A stretch of 64,000 nucleotides of DNA. Origin: Cohnella sp. AR92 (GTDB taxonomy: Bacteria; Bacillota; Bacilli; Paenibacillales; Paenibacillaceae). Both the position numbers and the translations under genes were made by a program. This document shows positions 42,297-52,288 of this stretch, piece by piece (the first letter of the stretch is position 1; every line of letters starts with the position of its first letter). A model generated the notes under the pieces. It saw only the letters and a list, made by a program, of their open reading frames with translations, was not told the DNA's origin and did no database searches. The stretch lies in NCBI RefSeq assembly GCF_003990975.1, contig NZ_RZJR01000008.1, positions 168,929-232,928 on the forward strand. The letters are read 5' to 3'.

Positions 42297-44326
42297 GCGT
42301 TCACCACCCCGACGCTTTGCACTTCAATATTCGGTTCGAGCTCGCTGTACGAAATAACGGGAATATCCTGCATGCTGCGCTCAAGCATCTGGCGCATGTA
42401 CATCCGAATGGTCGGCGAAGTCAGTATGATCGGCTGCTGCCCCAATTGGAGCACCCGGTTCACCTGCTCCGACAGCTTGGAATAAATCGCTTGCGTCGAT
42501 GGAGGATCCAGCGCAAGATAGCTGCCTTGGTCGGACTGCTGGACGGAATCGGAGATCTTCTTCTCGACCGTCGGGCTGACCGTGATCACCTTTAGCGGCT
42601 CGTTCGGCGACGCGTACTGCAGCGTGATCTGCCTGGACAACGCCTGGCGCACGTATTCCGTCAGCACGTCCGGATCTTTCGTAAACTTGCCGTAATCGGC
42701 GAGAGTCTCGAAGATCGTGACCAGATCCCGGATCGAGATCTTCTCCTTAAGCAGCTTGGCGAGCACCTTCTGAATGTCGCCGATCGACAAAGTCGACGGA
42801 ACCAGATCGTCGATAAGCGTCGGATACGACTCCTTGACGCTGTCGATAAGGGACTTGGTCTCTTGCCGTCCAAGCAGCTCGTGAGCGTTCCTCTTGATAA
42901 TCTCCGTCAAGTGGGTTGCCACGACGGACGGAGGATCCACCACCGTATAGCCGGACATCTCGGCGCGTTCCTTGGTCGATTCGTCGATCCAGAGGGCCGG
43001 GAGGCCGAACGCAGGCTCCTTCGTCTCGATGCCCGTAATGGAATCATCGTCATAGCCTGGGCTCATAGCCAAATAGTGGTTAAGCAATAATTCGCCACGA
43101 GCTACCAAATTTCCTTTCATTTTGATAATATATTCGTTCGGTTTTAGTTGAATATTGTCGCGAATCCGGATAACCGGGACGATAAGTCCCATCTCGAGCG
43201 CGCATTGGCGGCGGATCATGATGATTCGATCGAGCAAATCCCCGCCTTGCTGCGTATCCGCGAGCGGGATAAGACCGTAGCCGAATTCGAATTCGATCGG
43301 ATCGACCTGAAGCAGGCTGATGACGCTCTCGGGGCTCCGCACCTCTTCGATCTCCTTCTCTTCGACGAGCAGATCTTCTTCCTTCTTCTTGCGGGATACG
43401 CTCTTCTGAAGCCGATAGGCGACGAAAGCAAGAATAGCGGCGTAAGGAATCGTTGCCAGAGGGCCGATCGGAGTGGCAATGCCGAGCAGCGTTATGGTTC
43501 CTGCAACGATATAGAGCAGCTTAGGATAACGCAGAAGCTGCTGGGACAGGTCTTGGGCCATGTTCCCTTCGGACGCCGCGCGGGTCACGATAATACCGGT
43601 CGCGGTGCTGATAAGCAGGGCGGGAATCTGGCTGACGAGACCGTCGCCGATCGTCAGGATGGAGTATGTATTGAGAGAATCCATTACCGGCATTCCGTGA
43701 ATGACCATGCCGACGATGATGCCGGCGATCAGGTTGATCATCACGATGATGATGCTGGCGATAGCGTCCCCTTTGACGAACTTGCTCGCGCCGTCCATGG
43801 CGCCGTAGAAATCCGCTTCCTTCTCGATCTTCGTGCGGCGCTCCTTGGCTTGCTGTTCATTGATCAAGCCGGCGTTGAGGTCCGCGTCGATGCTCATCTG
43901 CTTGCCGGGCATCGCGTCGAGCGTGAATCTCGCCGCGACTTCGGATACGCGTTCGGCGCCTTTGGTGATGACGATAAACTGCACGACGACCAGAATGAGG
44001 AAGACGACGAAGCCGATGGCGAGTTGGCCGCCGGCCACGAACTGGCCGAACGTATGGACCACTTTGCCGGCTTCCGCTTTGGACAGAATGAGGCGGGTTG
44101 TCGAGATGTTGAGCGCCAGCCGGAATAACGTGGTGATGAGCAGCAAGGTCGGGAATATCGAGAACTGCAACGCATCCTGCGTATTCATGGAGATCAAGAG
44201 GATCATGATGGCGAGCGAGATGTTGATGATGAGCAGAATATCGAGCAGCCCTGTTGGGATGGGGACGACCATCATCAGAACAATGCCTATGACGCCGATT
44301 AGTATGCTAATGTCCCGAACTTTCAA
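42293..44326 (-). CDS. flhA: Flagellar export gate protein FlhA
   Basis: 677 residues. Eight membrane helices in the first ~310 residues with the conserved FHIPEP-type loop (ERVSEVAARFTLDAMPGKQMSIDADLNAGLI), then a cytoplasmic ring domain. It forms the nonameric gate that docks export substrates. The start follows flhB by 73 bases. Confidence 0.97.
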   Translation of the reverse strand: MKVRDISILIGVIGIVLMMVVPIPTGLLDILLIINISLAIMILLISMNTQDALQFSIFPTLLLITTLFRLALNISTTRLILSKAEAGKVVHTFGQFVAGGQLAIGFVVFLILVVVQFIVITKGAERVSEVAARFTLDAMPGKQMSIDADLNAGLINEQQAKERRTKIEKEADFYGAMDGASKFVKGDAIASIIIVMINLIAGIIVGMVIHGMPVMDSLNTYSILTIGDGLVSQIPALLISTATGIIVTRAASEGNMAQDLSQQLLRYPKLLYIVAGTITLLGIATPIGPLATIPYAAILAFVAYRLQKSVSRKKKEEDLLVEEKEIEEVRSPESVISLLQVDPIEFEFGYGLIPLADTQQGGDLLDRIIMIRRQCALEMGLIVPVIRIRDNIQLKPNEYIIKMKGNLVARGELLLNHYLAMSPGYDDDSITGIETKEPAFGLPALWIDESTKERAEMSGYTVVDPPSVVATHLTEIIKRNAHELLGRQETKSLIDSVKESYPTLIDDLVPSTLSIGDIQKVLAKLLKEKISIRDLVTIFETLADYGKFTKDPDVLTEYVRQALSRQITLQYASPNEPLKVITVSPTVEKKISDSVQQSDQGSYLALDPPSTQAIYSKLSEQVNRVLQLGQQPIILTSPTIRMYMRQMLERSMQDIPVISYSELEPNIEVQSVGVVNA

Positions 44327-44399
44327 GACGTTCCCTCCCTTTCTATAACCCTGCGAATATGGATGCGGCTTCTTGCGGCAGCTGCTTCCCTAAATGGCT

Positions 44400-45500
44400 T
44401 CAAGCCTTGCGTTTGCCTTTCAACCGATATATGTAAGCCAGTATTTCGGCGACCGCCTGGAAGAGATCGGCGGGAATGGTCTCCCCCACCTCCGTCCTTT
44501 CGTACAGCGCACGGGCCAGCGGCTTGTTTTCCATAATTATGACTTCATTGGCTTTGGCGATCTCCCGAATCCGCAATGCCAGGTAATCCTGGCCTTTGGC
44601 AATCACCTTGGGAGCGTCCATGTTCGTGGAGTCATACTTGATCGCGACCGCGAAGTGGGTCGGGTTCGTGATGATGACGTCCGCATTGGGCACTTCCTGC
44701 ATCATGCGCATGATGGCCATGCGCCTCTGCCTTTCTCGAATCTTGCCTTTGATCTTGGGATCGCCTTCCGCGTTCTTGTATTCATCCTTGATGTCCTGCT
44801 TGCTCATCTTGAGGCTCTTCTCGTAAGAGTACTTCTGATAGTAGAAGTCCCCGATCGCGAGAATGAACAGCAAGACGGCAACCATCAAGCCCAATCGGGT
44901 GACCAATGAACCGGCATAAGCGAAAATATCGATGATCGGAACATGGGCCAACGCCATGACGCTGTCTCTCTCCGACCATAAGACCAGGTAAACGATGATG
45001 GAGATGGCCAAGAGCTTCAGGATGCTCTTGCCGAGCTCCACGAGCGCCCTGGAGCTGAAGATTCGTTTGAATCCGGAGATCGGATTGAGCGAAGTCAGCT
45101 TGAACTTCATCGGTTCCAGCGTAAACAGCCATCCGACTTGAAAATAACTGGAAGCTAAAGCAACGATGATCGCTCCTATGAAGATCGGCGATAGAAACAG
45201 CAGCATCTGAAGGGCATACCGCTTGAACATGTCCATGACGTTGCCTTTCGTAACGTCCATCGGCAATCGATGAAGCAGGGTGTCGCTGAACATGGCAAGG
45301 ATTCGATCCCAGAAGAAGGAGCCGAGGACCATCAAGATGCTGACGCTTACGATAAGCTGGAGAGACGAGCCGATCTCTTGGCTGTGAGCGACCTGGCCTT
45401 TCTTGCGGGCATCTTCTCGCTTCTTAGGCGTCGCTTTCTCCGTCTTCTCGCCGGCGAACAGCTGCAGATTCATCGGCAGGCGATAGCGAGACATTGACAC
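44400..45500 (-). CDS. flhB: Flagellar export switch protein FlhB
   Basis: I place the start at GTG 45500, 7 bases after AGGAGGT (366 residues); an ATG two codons on is possible. The open frame upstream is a shadow of fliR. Four membrane helices lie in residues 40-215, and the autocleavage motif NPTH is at 279-282 in VIITNPTHFAVAIKY. Cleavage switches export from hook to filament substrates. Confidence 0.96.
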   Translation of the reverse strand: MSMSRYRLPMNLQLFAGEKTEKATPKKREDARKKGQVAHSQEIGSSLQLIVSVSILMVLGSFFWDRILAMFSDTLLHRLPMDVTKGNVMDMFKRYALQMLLFLSPIFIGAIIVALASSYFQVGWLFTLEPMKFKLTSLNPISGFKRIFSSRALVELGKSILKLLAISIIVYLVLWSERDSVMALAHVPIIDIFAYAGSLVTRLGLMVAVLLFILAIGDFYYQKYSYEKSLKMSKQDIKDEYKNAEGDPKIKGKIRERQRRMAIMRMMQEVPNADVIITNPTHFAVAIKYDSTNMDAPKVIAKGQDYLALRIREIAKANEVIIMENKPLARALYERTEVGETIPADLFQAVAEILAYIYRLKGKRKA

Positions 45501-45535
45501 CGAAACGACCTCCTCCGCCGAAACTCTCCTGCTGC

Positions 45536-46315
45536 TTAAGCCTTTAAGACGACAAACAATTTCTCCAGGGCGTCGAACATCCGATCGAAGATCATCTGGA
45601 ACAACGTTCCGAAGCCGGGGAGAATCAGAATAAGAATGGCGAGTCCTAGCAGTATTTTGATAGGGACGCCGATGACGAAAATCTGGAATTGCGGAGCCGC
45701 TCTCGTCAGTAGAGCAAGCGCGACATCCAGCAGGAACATGGAGACAACGAGCGGCGCCGAGATTTGCAGGGCCAGCATGAACGTGTCGGCGAAGGTTCGA
45801 GCCAGAAACTCGGTAAGGGTTCCCCCTTGTACGATGCCGAACAAGTCGTTGTCTAGCGGCAGCCAATTATAGCTGTCCATTAGTGCTTGAATCAGATAAT
45901 GGTGCCCGTTGATGGAGAGAAACACCAGCATTAACAGCATCGACTTGAAGTTCCCCATAAGCGGAGCGGAAATCCCCGTCAGAGGGTCGACGATGTTCGC
46001 CATGCTGAGTCCCATCTGCATGTCCATTAACGCGCCGGACGTCTGCACGACCGCGAAGAACAGGTAACACACATATCCGATAAGGAGGCCCGCCAGCACT
46101 TCCTTCAGGATCGAAAAAATAAAATTGCCGTCAGCGACGACTTTCTCGTTAAATCCGACCTGCATAAAGACGATATAAGAGATAAAGAACGACAGGCCGA
46201 TCTTCAAGGGCCGCGGAACCGTCTTCGCCGAGAAGATCGGAGCCACGACCATGAAGGAGCTGATTCTGCAGAAGACGAGCAAGAAAGCCGGGAAGTATTG
46301 CGTTATCAGTTCCAT
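45536..46315 (-). CDS. fliR: Flagellar export gate protein FliR
   Basis: 259 residues, six hydrophobic segments. It begins MELITQYFPAFLLVFCRISSFMVVAPIFS, contains GISAPLMGNFKSM and ends with DRMFDALEKLFVVLKA. It forms the core gate complex with FliP and FliQ, immediately upstream. Confidence 0.95.
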   Translation of the reverse strand: MELITQYFPAFLLVFCRISSFMVVAPIFSAKTVPRPLKIGLSFFISYIVFMQVGFNEKVVADGNFIFSILKEVLAGLLIGYVCYLFFAVVQTSGALMDMQMGLSMANIVDPLTGISAPLMGNFKSMLLMLVFLSINGHHYLIQALMDSYNWLPLDNDLFGIVQGGTLTEFLARTFADTFMLALQISAPLVVSMFLLDVALALLTRAAPQFQIFVIGVPIKILLGLAILILILPGFGTLFQMIFDRMFDALEKLFVVLKA

Positions 46316-46321
46316 TCGCCG

Positions 46322-46594
46322 TCATCCAATGTAATTTGCCAAGTTGCCTAGCAAATTCGTCGTGAAATCGACCAGAGTCGTGAGAATCCAAGGACCGAAG
46401 ATAAGCAAGGCTACGAATACCGCGATGATCTTCGGGATAAAAGCAAGGGTCTGTTCGTGAATCTGTGTCGTTGCTTGGAAGATGCTGACGAGCAAGCCGA
46501 CCAGCAGGCCAAGGCCGAGCATGGGCGCGCTGACCGTCAGAATGATGTACATCGCCTTCCCCGCCAAGCCGATAATAAATTCCGAGCTCATCAT
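46322..46594 (-). CDS. fliQ: Flagellar export gate protein FliQ
   Basis: 90 residues with two membrane helices: FIIGLAGKAMYIILTVSAPMLGLGLLVGLLVSIF then QATTQIHEQTLAFIPKIIAVF, the family signature. It lies 6 bases before fliR and 32 after fliP. Confidence 0.96.
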   Translation of the reverse strand: MMSSEFIIGLAGKAMYIILTVSAPMLGLGLLVGLLVSIFQATTQIHEQTLAFIPKIIAVFVALLIFGPWILTTLVDFTTNLLGNLANYIG

Positions 46595-46626
46595 TCATCC
46601 TCCTTCGTGCAAGTCGTGATCCGGAA

Positions 46627-47376
46627 TCAAGTCTGGAAGCTGGTTAGCAGCGATTTGACGACGAGGTACCAACCGTCCACCAAGACAAAGAGCAGGATCT
46701 TGAACGGAAGCGAAATCATGACGGGCGGAAGCATCATCATCCCCATCGCCATCAACGTGCTGGCGACGACCATATCGATGACCAGGAACGGGATAAAGAT
46801 CATGAATCCCATCTGGAAGGCCGTCTTCAGTTCGCTCATGGCATACGCGGGAACAAGAACCGTTAGCGGAATGTCTTGATAGGTCTTCGGCTTTTCCGCT
46901 TTCGTATAGTTCATGAATAAGAGAAGGTCCTTCTCTCTCGTCTGCTTGTACATGAACTCCTTCATCGGGACCGCCGCTTTGGACAAGGCGTCGGTCTGGG
47001 AGATCTCGCCCTTCATGTAGGGCTGAAGCGCCTGTTCGTTCACCTGCGACAGCGTCGGCGACATGACGAACAAGGTCATGAACAGCGCGAGTCCGATCAG
47101 CACCTGATTCGGCGGCATCTGCTGCGTGCCGAGGGAGGTCCGGACGAAGCCCAGAACGATAACGATTCGGGTAAAGCAGGTCATCATGATCAAGATCGCA
47201 GGCGCCAGGCTAAGCACGGTTATGATCAGCAGCAAGGACAAGGAGGACGTTCCGATCTCCTGATTCTCGCCGTTGATGTTGATGCCTACGAGTGAATCCG
47301 CCGCGAACGCGGCCCCGCCAACGAACAGCGATGACAGGATCATGGCTATCGAGCTGACTAGTAATTTCTTCTTCAT
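46627..47376 (-). CDS. fliP: Flagellar export gate protein FliP
   Basis: 249 residues. A cleavable signal peptide ([24 protein letters not shown]) is followed by four membrane helices and the conserved [35 protein letters not shown]. The C-terminal [37 protein letters not shown] is also typical. It begins directly after fliO. Confidence 0.97.
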   Translation of the reverse strand: MKKKLLVSSIAMILSSLFVGGAAFAADSLVGININGENQEIGTSSLSLLLIITVLSLAPAILIMMTCFTRIVIVLGFVRTSLGTQQMPPNQVLIGLALFMTLFVMSPTLSQVNEQALQPYMKGEISQTDALSKAAVPMKEFMYKQTREKDLLLFMNYTKAEKPKTYQDIPLTVLVPAYAMSELKTAFQMGFMIFIPFLVIDMVVASTLMAMGMMMLPPVMISLPFKILLFVLVDGWYLVVKSLLTSFQT

Positions 47377-47919
47377 TTAATCATCCGTCCGATCTCCGGA
47401 ACGATCCTTGTTTAGCAATTGATCCACCTTCTGCCTGCGCTCCGAGAGCTCCCGCATGCGAGCTTCCAGCGTCTGCTCGAAGCTGACGCCTCCGGAGACG
47501 GGCTCCTCGGATCTCGCTTCGCCGGGTTTGGAACGATTGCCGAGGCGTTTGAGCCACGCCGGTATCGCCGCGTCGCTTGACGAGTTCACCGTGTCGTGCT
47601 CGGCGAGAAGAGCCGCAACCGTGTCGGTGTCCGAGATGACCTCCAGCAAGCTGACGTTCTCCCCTACCCCAAGCACGTAGATCCGTCCGTTCCATTCCAC
47701 GATCTGAAGCGATTTGTTCGTACCGACGGCCACTCCGCCCAATGAGCGGAGCGAGCGATTGATCCACCAGCCTCGGTTCTTCTTGCCGATAAATCTCAGT
47801 ACGAAAATAATGAGTGCTACGATAAGCCCCAGAACGAGCAGAATACGGAACATGTCCCAGCCCGAGGTTCCAAGGTTCTCATTCCCCGCTGCTAATAAGC
47901 TTGCCGCTGGACTTCTCAC
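47377..47919 (-). CDS. fliO: Flagellar biosynthesis protein FliO/FliZ
   Basis: 180 residues from a GTG start. One membrane helix (MFRILLVLGLIVALIIFVLRFI, about 23-44) and a cytoplasmic domain with LGGVAVGTNKSLQIVEWNGRIYVLGVGENVSLLEVI, the FliO signature. It helps FliP assemble. B. subtilis calls the equivalent gene fliZ. It starts 5 bases after cheY with a weak ribosome site, so translation may depend on coupling. The C-terminus is charged and disordered. Confidence 0.9.
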   Translation of the reverse strand: MRSPAASLLAAGNENLGTSGWDMFRILLVLGLIVALIIFVLRFIGKKNRGWWINRSLRSLGGVAVGTNKSLQIVEWNGRIYVLGVGENVSLLEVISDTDTVAALLAEHDTVNSSSDAAIPAWLKRLGNRSKPGEARSEEPVSGGVSFEQTLEARMRELSERRQKVDQLLNKDRSGDRTDD

Positions 47920-47923
47920 GTGC

Positions 47924-48286
47924 TTATCCGAGCGTCTTCTTGATCGCTTCGATAACGCGGTCGGCTTGGAACGGCTTCACGATGAAGTCTTTCGCTCCGG
48001 CTTGGATCGCGTCGATAACCATGGCTTGTTGTCCCATTGCGGAGCACATGATGACCTTGGCGTTGGAATCGAGCTTGCGAATCTCCTTAAGAGCCGCAAT
48101 GCCGTCCATCTCCGGCATCGTAATGTCCATCGTGATCAGATCCGGCGTCAGTTCCTTGTACTTCTCGATTGCTTGCGCGCCGTCTTGTGCTTCTCCCACG
48201 ACTTCATAGCCGTTCTTAGTCAGAATGTCGCGAATCATCATCCGCATGAAAGCAGCATCATCAACGATCAGAATACGATTTGCCAT
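47924..48286 (-). CDS. cheY: Chemotaxis response regulator CheY
   Basis: 120 residues, a stand-alone receiver: ILIVDDAAFMRMMIRDIL, phospho-acceptor D54 in LITMDITMPEMDG, T/S in IMCSAMG and lysine in FIVKPF. In the Bacillus type, CheY-P binding to FliM promotes counter-clockwise rotation. It lies between fliY and fliO as in B. subtilis. Confidence 0.97.
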   Translation of the reverse strand: MANRILIVDDAAFMRMMIRDILTKNGYEVVGEAQDGAQAIEKYKELTPDLITMDITMPEMDGIAALKEIRKLDSNAKVIMCSAMGQQAMVIDAIQAGAKDFIVKPFQADRVIEAIKKTLG

Positions 48287-48309
48287 TTTTTAAGTTCCTC
48301 CCGAAGGGT

Positions 48310-49536
48310 TTATTGAATTTTTTGTACGCGATCCCACTGGCTGACGATATCGGTTACCCGTACGCCGAAGTTCTCGTCGATAACGACGACTTCGCCCTTG
48401 GCGATCAGCTTGCTGTTGACCAGAATGTCGACCGGCTCGCCGGCGAGCTTGTCCAGCTCGATAATGGAGCCTTGGGACAATTCCAGAATCTCTTTGATCT
48501 GCTTCTTCGTGCGTCCGAGCTCAACCGTAACCTTCAGAGGAATATCCATCAGGAGACCCAAGTTCGTCTCGTCGATAGGAGCGCTTCCTCCCGCATTGAA
48601 GTTGGAGAATTGCACGGGCTGAACGTTGACATTCCGATTCATTCCAGAACCACCCAACGATTGAGGATGATGAGGCTCTTGATAACCGTAAGAAGGCATG
48701 GCAGGCGGCATCGAAGCCGGCGGCTGCGGCGCGTGCTGCATCGGCGCGGCCGGCTGCGGTGCCGGAGCGGCTGCAGCCGGTGCGGACGGAGCCGGAGCTG
48801 CTGGAGCGGCCGCCGGCTGCGGCGCAGGTTCGGAAGCTCCGATGAGCGAGGCAACCAGTTCCTTCGAGAAGGATACGGTCAACAGCTGCATGATCGTCGA
48901 ATCGATCAGATCTCCGATCTTCAGGCGGAACGATACTTTGACGAACACATCCTCCGGCGGCAGGTTCGAGGTGCCGGAGTTCTCCTTGACGTCCAGAATG
49001 TCGACGCCTGGAGGCGAGATGTTCACGAAGCGGTTGAAGATCGTCGACATCGACGTCGCGGAAGACCCCATCATCTGGTTCATCGCTTCTTGCACGGCGC
49101 TAATATGTATCTCGTTCAACTCTTCGGAAGTGACATTGCCTTCTCCTCCGAGCATGAGATCGGCAATGATCTGGGCATCGAGCGCCTTGATGACAAGAGA
49201 GTTGATTCCTTCGAAGCCGTCTACGTAATGAACATGAACCGCAACGTGCGGTTTAGGGAATTCATTGACGAATTGGTCTCTGGAGATCATGGACACCTTC
49301 GGCGTCGTAATGTCTACCTTTCTTCCGAGCAGAGTAGATAGAGCCGTTGCCGCGCTGCCGAACGTGATATTGCCGATCTCGCCCAAGGCATCCTGTTCCA
49401 GCGGCGTCAGGTAATCGTCGATCGAAGTCGCCGCCGGAGTCTCGTTCGCCGAAGCGGCGGCCGTCTCATCGGAAGCGGAAGATTGCCTTAGCAGAGCGTC
49501 GATCTCTTCTTGGGATAAGTAATCTTTACTCGTCAT
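48310..49536 (-). CDS. fliY: Flagellar switch protein and CheY-P phosphatase FliY
   Basis: 408 residues from ATG 49536, overlapping the end of fliM by 11 bases. The N-terminal YLSQEEIDALLRQ is a CheY-P-binding peptide. A CheC-like middle domain has LGEIGNITFGSAATALSTLLG and VQEAMNQMMGSSATSMST, both with phosphatase E and N. An A/P/Q-rich linker follows at about 240-295, and a FliN-type SpoA domain ends it (LLMDIPLKVTVELGRTKKQIKEILELSQGSIIELD). Typical of Bacillota, which use FliY where enterics use FliN. Confidence 0.96.
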   Translation of the reverse strand: MTSKDYLSQEEIDALLRQSSASDETAAASANETPAATSIDDYLTPLEQDALGEIGNITFGSAATALSTLLGRKVDITTPKVSMISRDQFVNEFPKPHVAVHVHYVDGFEGINSLVIKALDAQIIADLMLGGEGNVTSEELNEIHISAVQEAMNQMMGSSATSMSTIFNRFVNISPPGVDILDVKENSGTSNLPPEDVFVKVSFRLKIGDLIDSTIMQLLTVSFSKELVASLIGASEPAPQPAAAPAAPAPSAPAAAAPAPQPAAPMQHAPQPPASMPPAMPSYGYQEPHHPQSLGGSGMNRNVNVQPVQFSNFNAGGSAPIDETNLGLLMDIPLKVTVELGRTKKQIKEILELSQGSIIELDKLAGEPVDILVNSKLIAKGEVVVIDENFGVRVTDIVSQWDRVQKIQ

Positions 49537-50527
49537 TGAATTCTTCAACTCCTTCGCTGACTATCTCTACTATCTGTACCGCCATCTTGTCGCGGACCGT
49601 TCCCGGGCTTCCCAAGAACTTCAGCTTGTCTCCCACTTTGATCTCCAGGCCATCCGCCGTCTCTTTGTGCAAGGTAATGACATCCCCCACTCCGAGACTA
49701 AGGAATTCATGGATATTGATGATGGAGGAACCAAGCTCGGCGACGATCGGCAGCTTCGCTTTGCTGACGCGGTGCTCCAGAAGATTCACTTCTTCCGGCG
49801 CCCTGACCTTCTTCTGAGAGACGAACCAGTGATGGACGGACAGCTTGGACATGATAGGTTCTATTACCACGTGCGGGATACAGAGATTGATCATTCCCGT
49901 CGTGTCCCCGATCTTCGTGCTAAGCGAGATCAAGGCAATCGTTTCGTTCGGGGATACGATCTGCATGAACTGCGGATTCGTCTCCAGCGCTTCGAGGCGC
50001 GGCTCGATGTCGACGATCGTCTTCCAGGCTTCCTGAAGCGATTCAAGCGCCCGGCTGAAAATCTTCTCCATGATGATGGTCTCGATCTCCGTCAGGCTCC
50101 CGATCTTGCTCGGGGCCGAGCCGGTTCCGCCGAGAAGGCGGTCGAGCATGGCGAAGGCGACATTCGGGTGAACCTCGAGAACCATGCGGCCTTCCAACGG
50201 CTCCGCTTCGAAGATGTTCAGAATCGTCATCTTGGGGATGGAGCGAATGAATTCGTCATAAGGCAATTGCTCGACCTGGACGACATTGATCTGTACGAAC
50301 GTTCGAAGCTGGGCTGAGAAATAGGTTGTTAGGAAGCGTGCGAAATTCTCATGAATGCGCGTAAGGCTGCGGATGTGATCTTTGGAGAATCGTACGGCTC
50401 TCTTGAAGTCGTAAGCGCGAACCTTCTTCTGCGCGTCCTCCTTCTTAAGCTCCTCGGCATCCATCTCGCCGGATGACAGCGCCGCAAGCAGCGCGTCGAT
50501 CTCATTCTGCGAAAGAACGTCAACCAA
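49526..50527 (-). CDS. fliM: Flagellar switch protein FliM
   Basis: 333 residues. N-terminal CheY-binding motif VLSQNEIDALLAALSSG, middle domain with DFKRAVRFSKDHIRSLTRIHENFARFL, GGTGSAP and ILNIFEAEPLEGRMVLEV, and a C-terminal SpoA domain (LPIVAELGSSIINIHEFLSLGVGDVITL). It forms the C-ring with FliG and FliY. Confidence 0.97.
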   Translation of the reverse strand: MVDVLSQNEIDALLAALSSGEMDAEELKKEDAQKKVRAYDFKRAVRFSKDHIRSLTRIHENFARFLTTYFSAQLRTFVQINVVQVEQLPYDEFIRSIPKMTILNIFEAEPLEGRMVLEVHPNVAFAMLDRLLGGTGSAPSKIGSLTEIETIIMEKIFSRALESLQEAWKTIVDIEPRLEALETNPQFMQIVSPNETIALISLSTKIGDTTGMINLCIPHVVIEPIMSKLSVHHWFVSQKKVRAPEEVNLLEHRVSKAKLPIVAELGSSIINIHEFLSLGVGDVITLHKETADGLEIKVGDKLKFLGSPGTVRDKMAVQIVEIVSEGVEEFNDE

Positions 50528-50583
50528 TTTTACTCCCCCCTTTCCGAAGTGTTCCTATCAAGTGGATTCGTTGCTAACGTCTA

Positions 50584-51066
50584 TTAAATCTGGGTCATGA
50601 TAAAGCTTGTAATCTCTACACTCGCCAGCTTGCCTTCGGTGAGAACGGGATTGATTGCATTAATGAGAGCGGCTTGAAGCCGGTCCTTGCCTTCCGTTCC
50701 GCTAAGCTCTTCCGGTTTAAGCACCCAGAGAGCGCGATTGACAAGCGGCTTAATCTGAATATCCTTCAGCTTGTCGAATTCTTCCTTGGCTTGCGCGCTG
50801 TCCAATTGGAACGACAGGCTGAGCATGACGACATAATCCGTGTCCGCAATATTCGTCTTAATATCATTCAATTCTGATGTGACCTTGATCCTCTCATCGG
50901 CAGACATCGGTTTGGCAGAGACGTCCTTGACGCTTTCCTGAGTCTGCTTGGCCGGATCGTTCGATTTCGAATCTCCGAATAGAGTAGACCATGAGTATAT
51001 TCCGACGATAACGATTAAGGTAATCGCCAGAAGCAGTGAAACCAGCCAAGGTAACATTTTTTTCAT
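50584..51066 (-). CDS. fliL: Flagellar basal-body-associated protein FliL
   Basis: 160 residues from ATG 51066, 8 bases after GGAGGGA; the longer open frame upstream is a shadow of flbD. A membrane helix (MLPWLVSLLLAITLIVIVGIY) precedes an extracellular domain with TDYVVMLSLSFQLDS and KLASVEITSFIMTQI. FliL supports stator function. The start overlaps the flbD stop (ATGA). Confidence 0.94.
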   Translation of the reverse strand: MKKMLPWLVSLLLAITLIVIVGIYSWSTLFGDSKSNDPAKQTQESVKDVSAKPMSADERIKVTSELNDIKTNIADTDYVVMLSLSFQLDSAQAKEEFDKLKDIQIKPLVNRALWVLKPEELSGTEGKDRLQAALINAINPVLTEGKLASVEITSFIMTQI

Positions 51067-51296
51067 GACGTTGCTCCCTCCGATTGCGCATTGGACGGTG
51101 ACGCGACCGCTGCCAACACGCCGATGCTGCGCAGATAATGCCGGATGGATCTGATCACATCCGAAGAATTTTCCAATACCAGAAGTTTCTTGCCTGTCGT
51201 AAGCGTAATTAGCGTATCCGGCGTCTCTTCCACCGTCTCGATCAGTAATGCGTTGACATGAAATTTGGTGCCGTTTAAGCGGGTCAAGCCTATCAT
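51063..51296 (-). CDS. flbD: Flagellar protein FlbD
   Basis: 77 residues of the short FlbD family (YlzI in B. subtilis): MIGLTRLNGTKFHVNALLIETVEETPDT, then ITLTTGKKLLVLENSSDVI. Function is unclear; the gene is nearly always between flgE and fliL. It overlaps fliL by 4 bases. Confidence 0.93.
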   Translation of the reverse strand: MIGLTRLNGTKFHVNALLIETVEETPDTLITLTTGKKLLVLENSSDVIRSIRHYLRSIGVLAAVASPSNAQSEGATS

Positions 51297-51351
51297 TGGA
51301 GTCCCCCCGTGCCGTCAAGGGAGGCCCGAAGCCTCCCCAACAGAACATCAA

Positions 51352-52179
51352 TTACCGTTTCAGGTTGACAACCTCTTCCAGGATGGAGTCGGAAGTCGTA
51401 ATAATACGGGAATTGGCTTGGAATCCGCGTTGCGCGACGATCATCTCCGTGAATTCGTTCGTGAGATCCACGTTGGACATTTCCAGCTGGCCGGAGATGA
51501 TGGCTCCGGTTCCGATCGTTTCGTCGCTTGCTTGCGAGATGGTCAGCTCTCCCGCCGGATTGGCGTTCGGAGTCATCCGATAGAGATTGCCTCCGACTTT
51601 CTCGAGTCCGGCCGGGTTCACGACCTTCGCGACCCCGATCATAGCGAGCGGTTCGCCGCCGTTGCCGTTCGCGTCGACCGGAATAATGCCGCCGTTCTGG
51701 GAGATGGAGAATGCCGTAACTTCTTCGGTATTGATCTGGATCGGCGCTCCTCCCTCTGCATCGAGAACGTACATGCCGTCGGCATTGACCAGCCAGCCGT
51801 TCGCATCCAGCGTAAAGTTGCCTGCACGCGTCAGGTAAGCATTCTCCGGATCGCCGTTCGGGCTGACCACGAAGAATCCGTCGCCGTCGATGCGGAGGTC
51901 CGTCGCGACATTGGTCGTCTGCGCGCTGCCTGCCGTATGCACCGTATCGATCGCCGCTACCGAAACGCCGAGACCGACTTGCTTGGCGTTTACGCCGCCT
52001 TGCTCGCCGTCGATCGGGGCGGTAACGCCGGACATCGTCTGGCTCAGGATGTCCTTGAACATGACTCGGCCCGCTTTGAAGCCGGTCGTGTTCACGTTAG
52101 CGATGTTATTGCCGATTACGTCTAGCTTTGTCTGGAACCCTCGCATACCGGATACACCGGAATACAACGAACGTAACAT
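51352..52179 (-). CDS. flgE: Flagellar hook protein FlgE (FlgG-like length)
   Basis: 275 residues, the short Bacillus-type hook protein. The N-terminus MLRSLYSGVSGMRGFQTKLDVIGNNIANVNTTGFKAGRVMF and C-terminus SNVDLTNEFTEMIVAQRGFQANSRIITTSD are the rod/hook coiled-coil ends. The central domain (about 80-200) includes TDLRIDGDGFFVVSPNG and YLTRAGNFTLDANGWLV. It follows the hook cap gene flgD, as expected for hook rather than distal rod. Confidence 0.94.
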   Translation of the reverse strand: MLRSLYSGVSGMRGFQTKLDVIGNNIANVNTTGFKAGRVMFKDILSQTMSGVTAPIDGEQGGVNAKQVGLGVSVAAIDTVHTAGSAQTTNVATDLRIDGDGFFVVSPNGDPENAYLTRAGNFTLDANGWLVNADGMYVLDAEGGAPIQINTEEVTAFSISQNGGIIPVDANGNGGEPLAMIGVAKVVNPAGLEKVGGNLYRMTPNANPAGELTISQASDETIGTGAIISGQLEMSNVDLTNEFTEMIVAQRGFQANSRIITTSDSILEEVVNLKR

Positions 52180-52288
52180 GAACTCATCTACCTCCTAGGC
52201 TTGTCAACTATAGCGTTCGCTTCAATCGATCCGCGACGCCAGGGCCCCCTTGTGAGGTCCAGCCCTTCTTGCTAACGCTGTCGCCAAG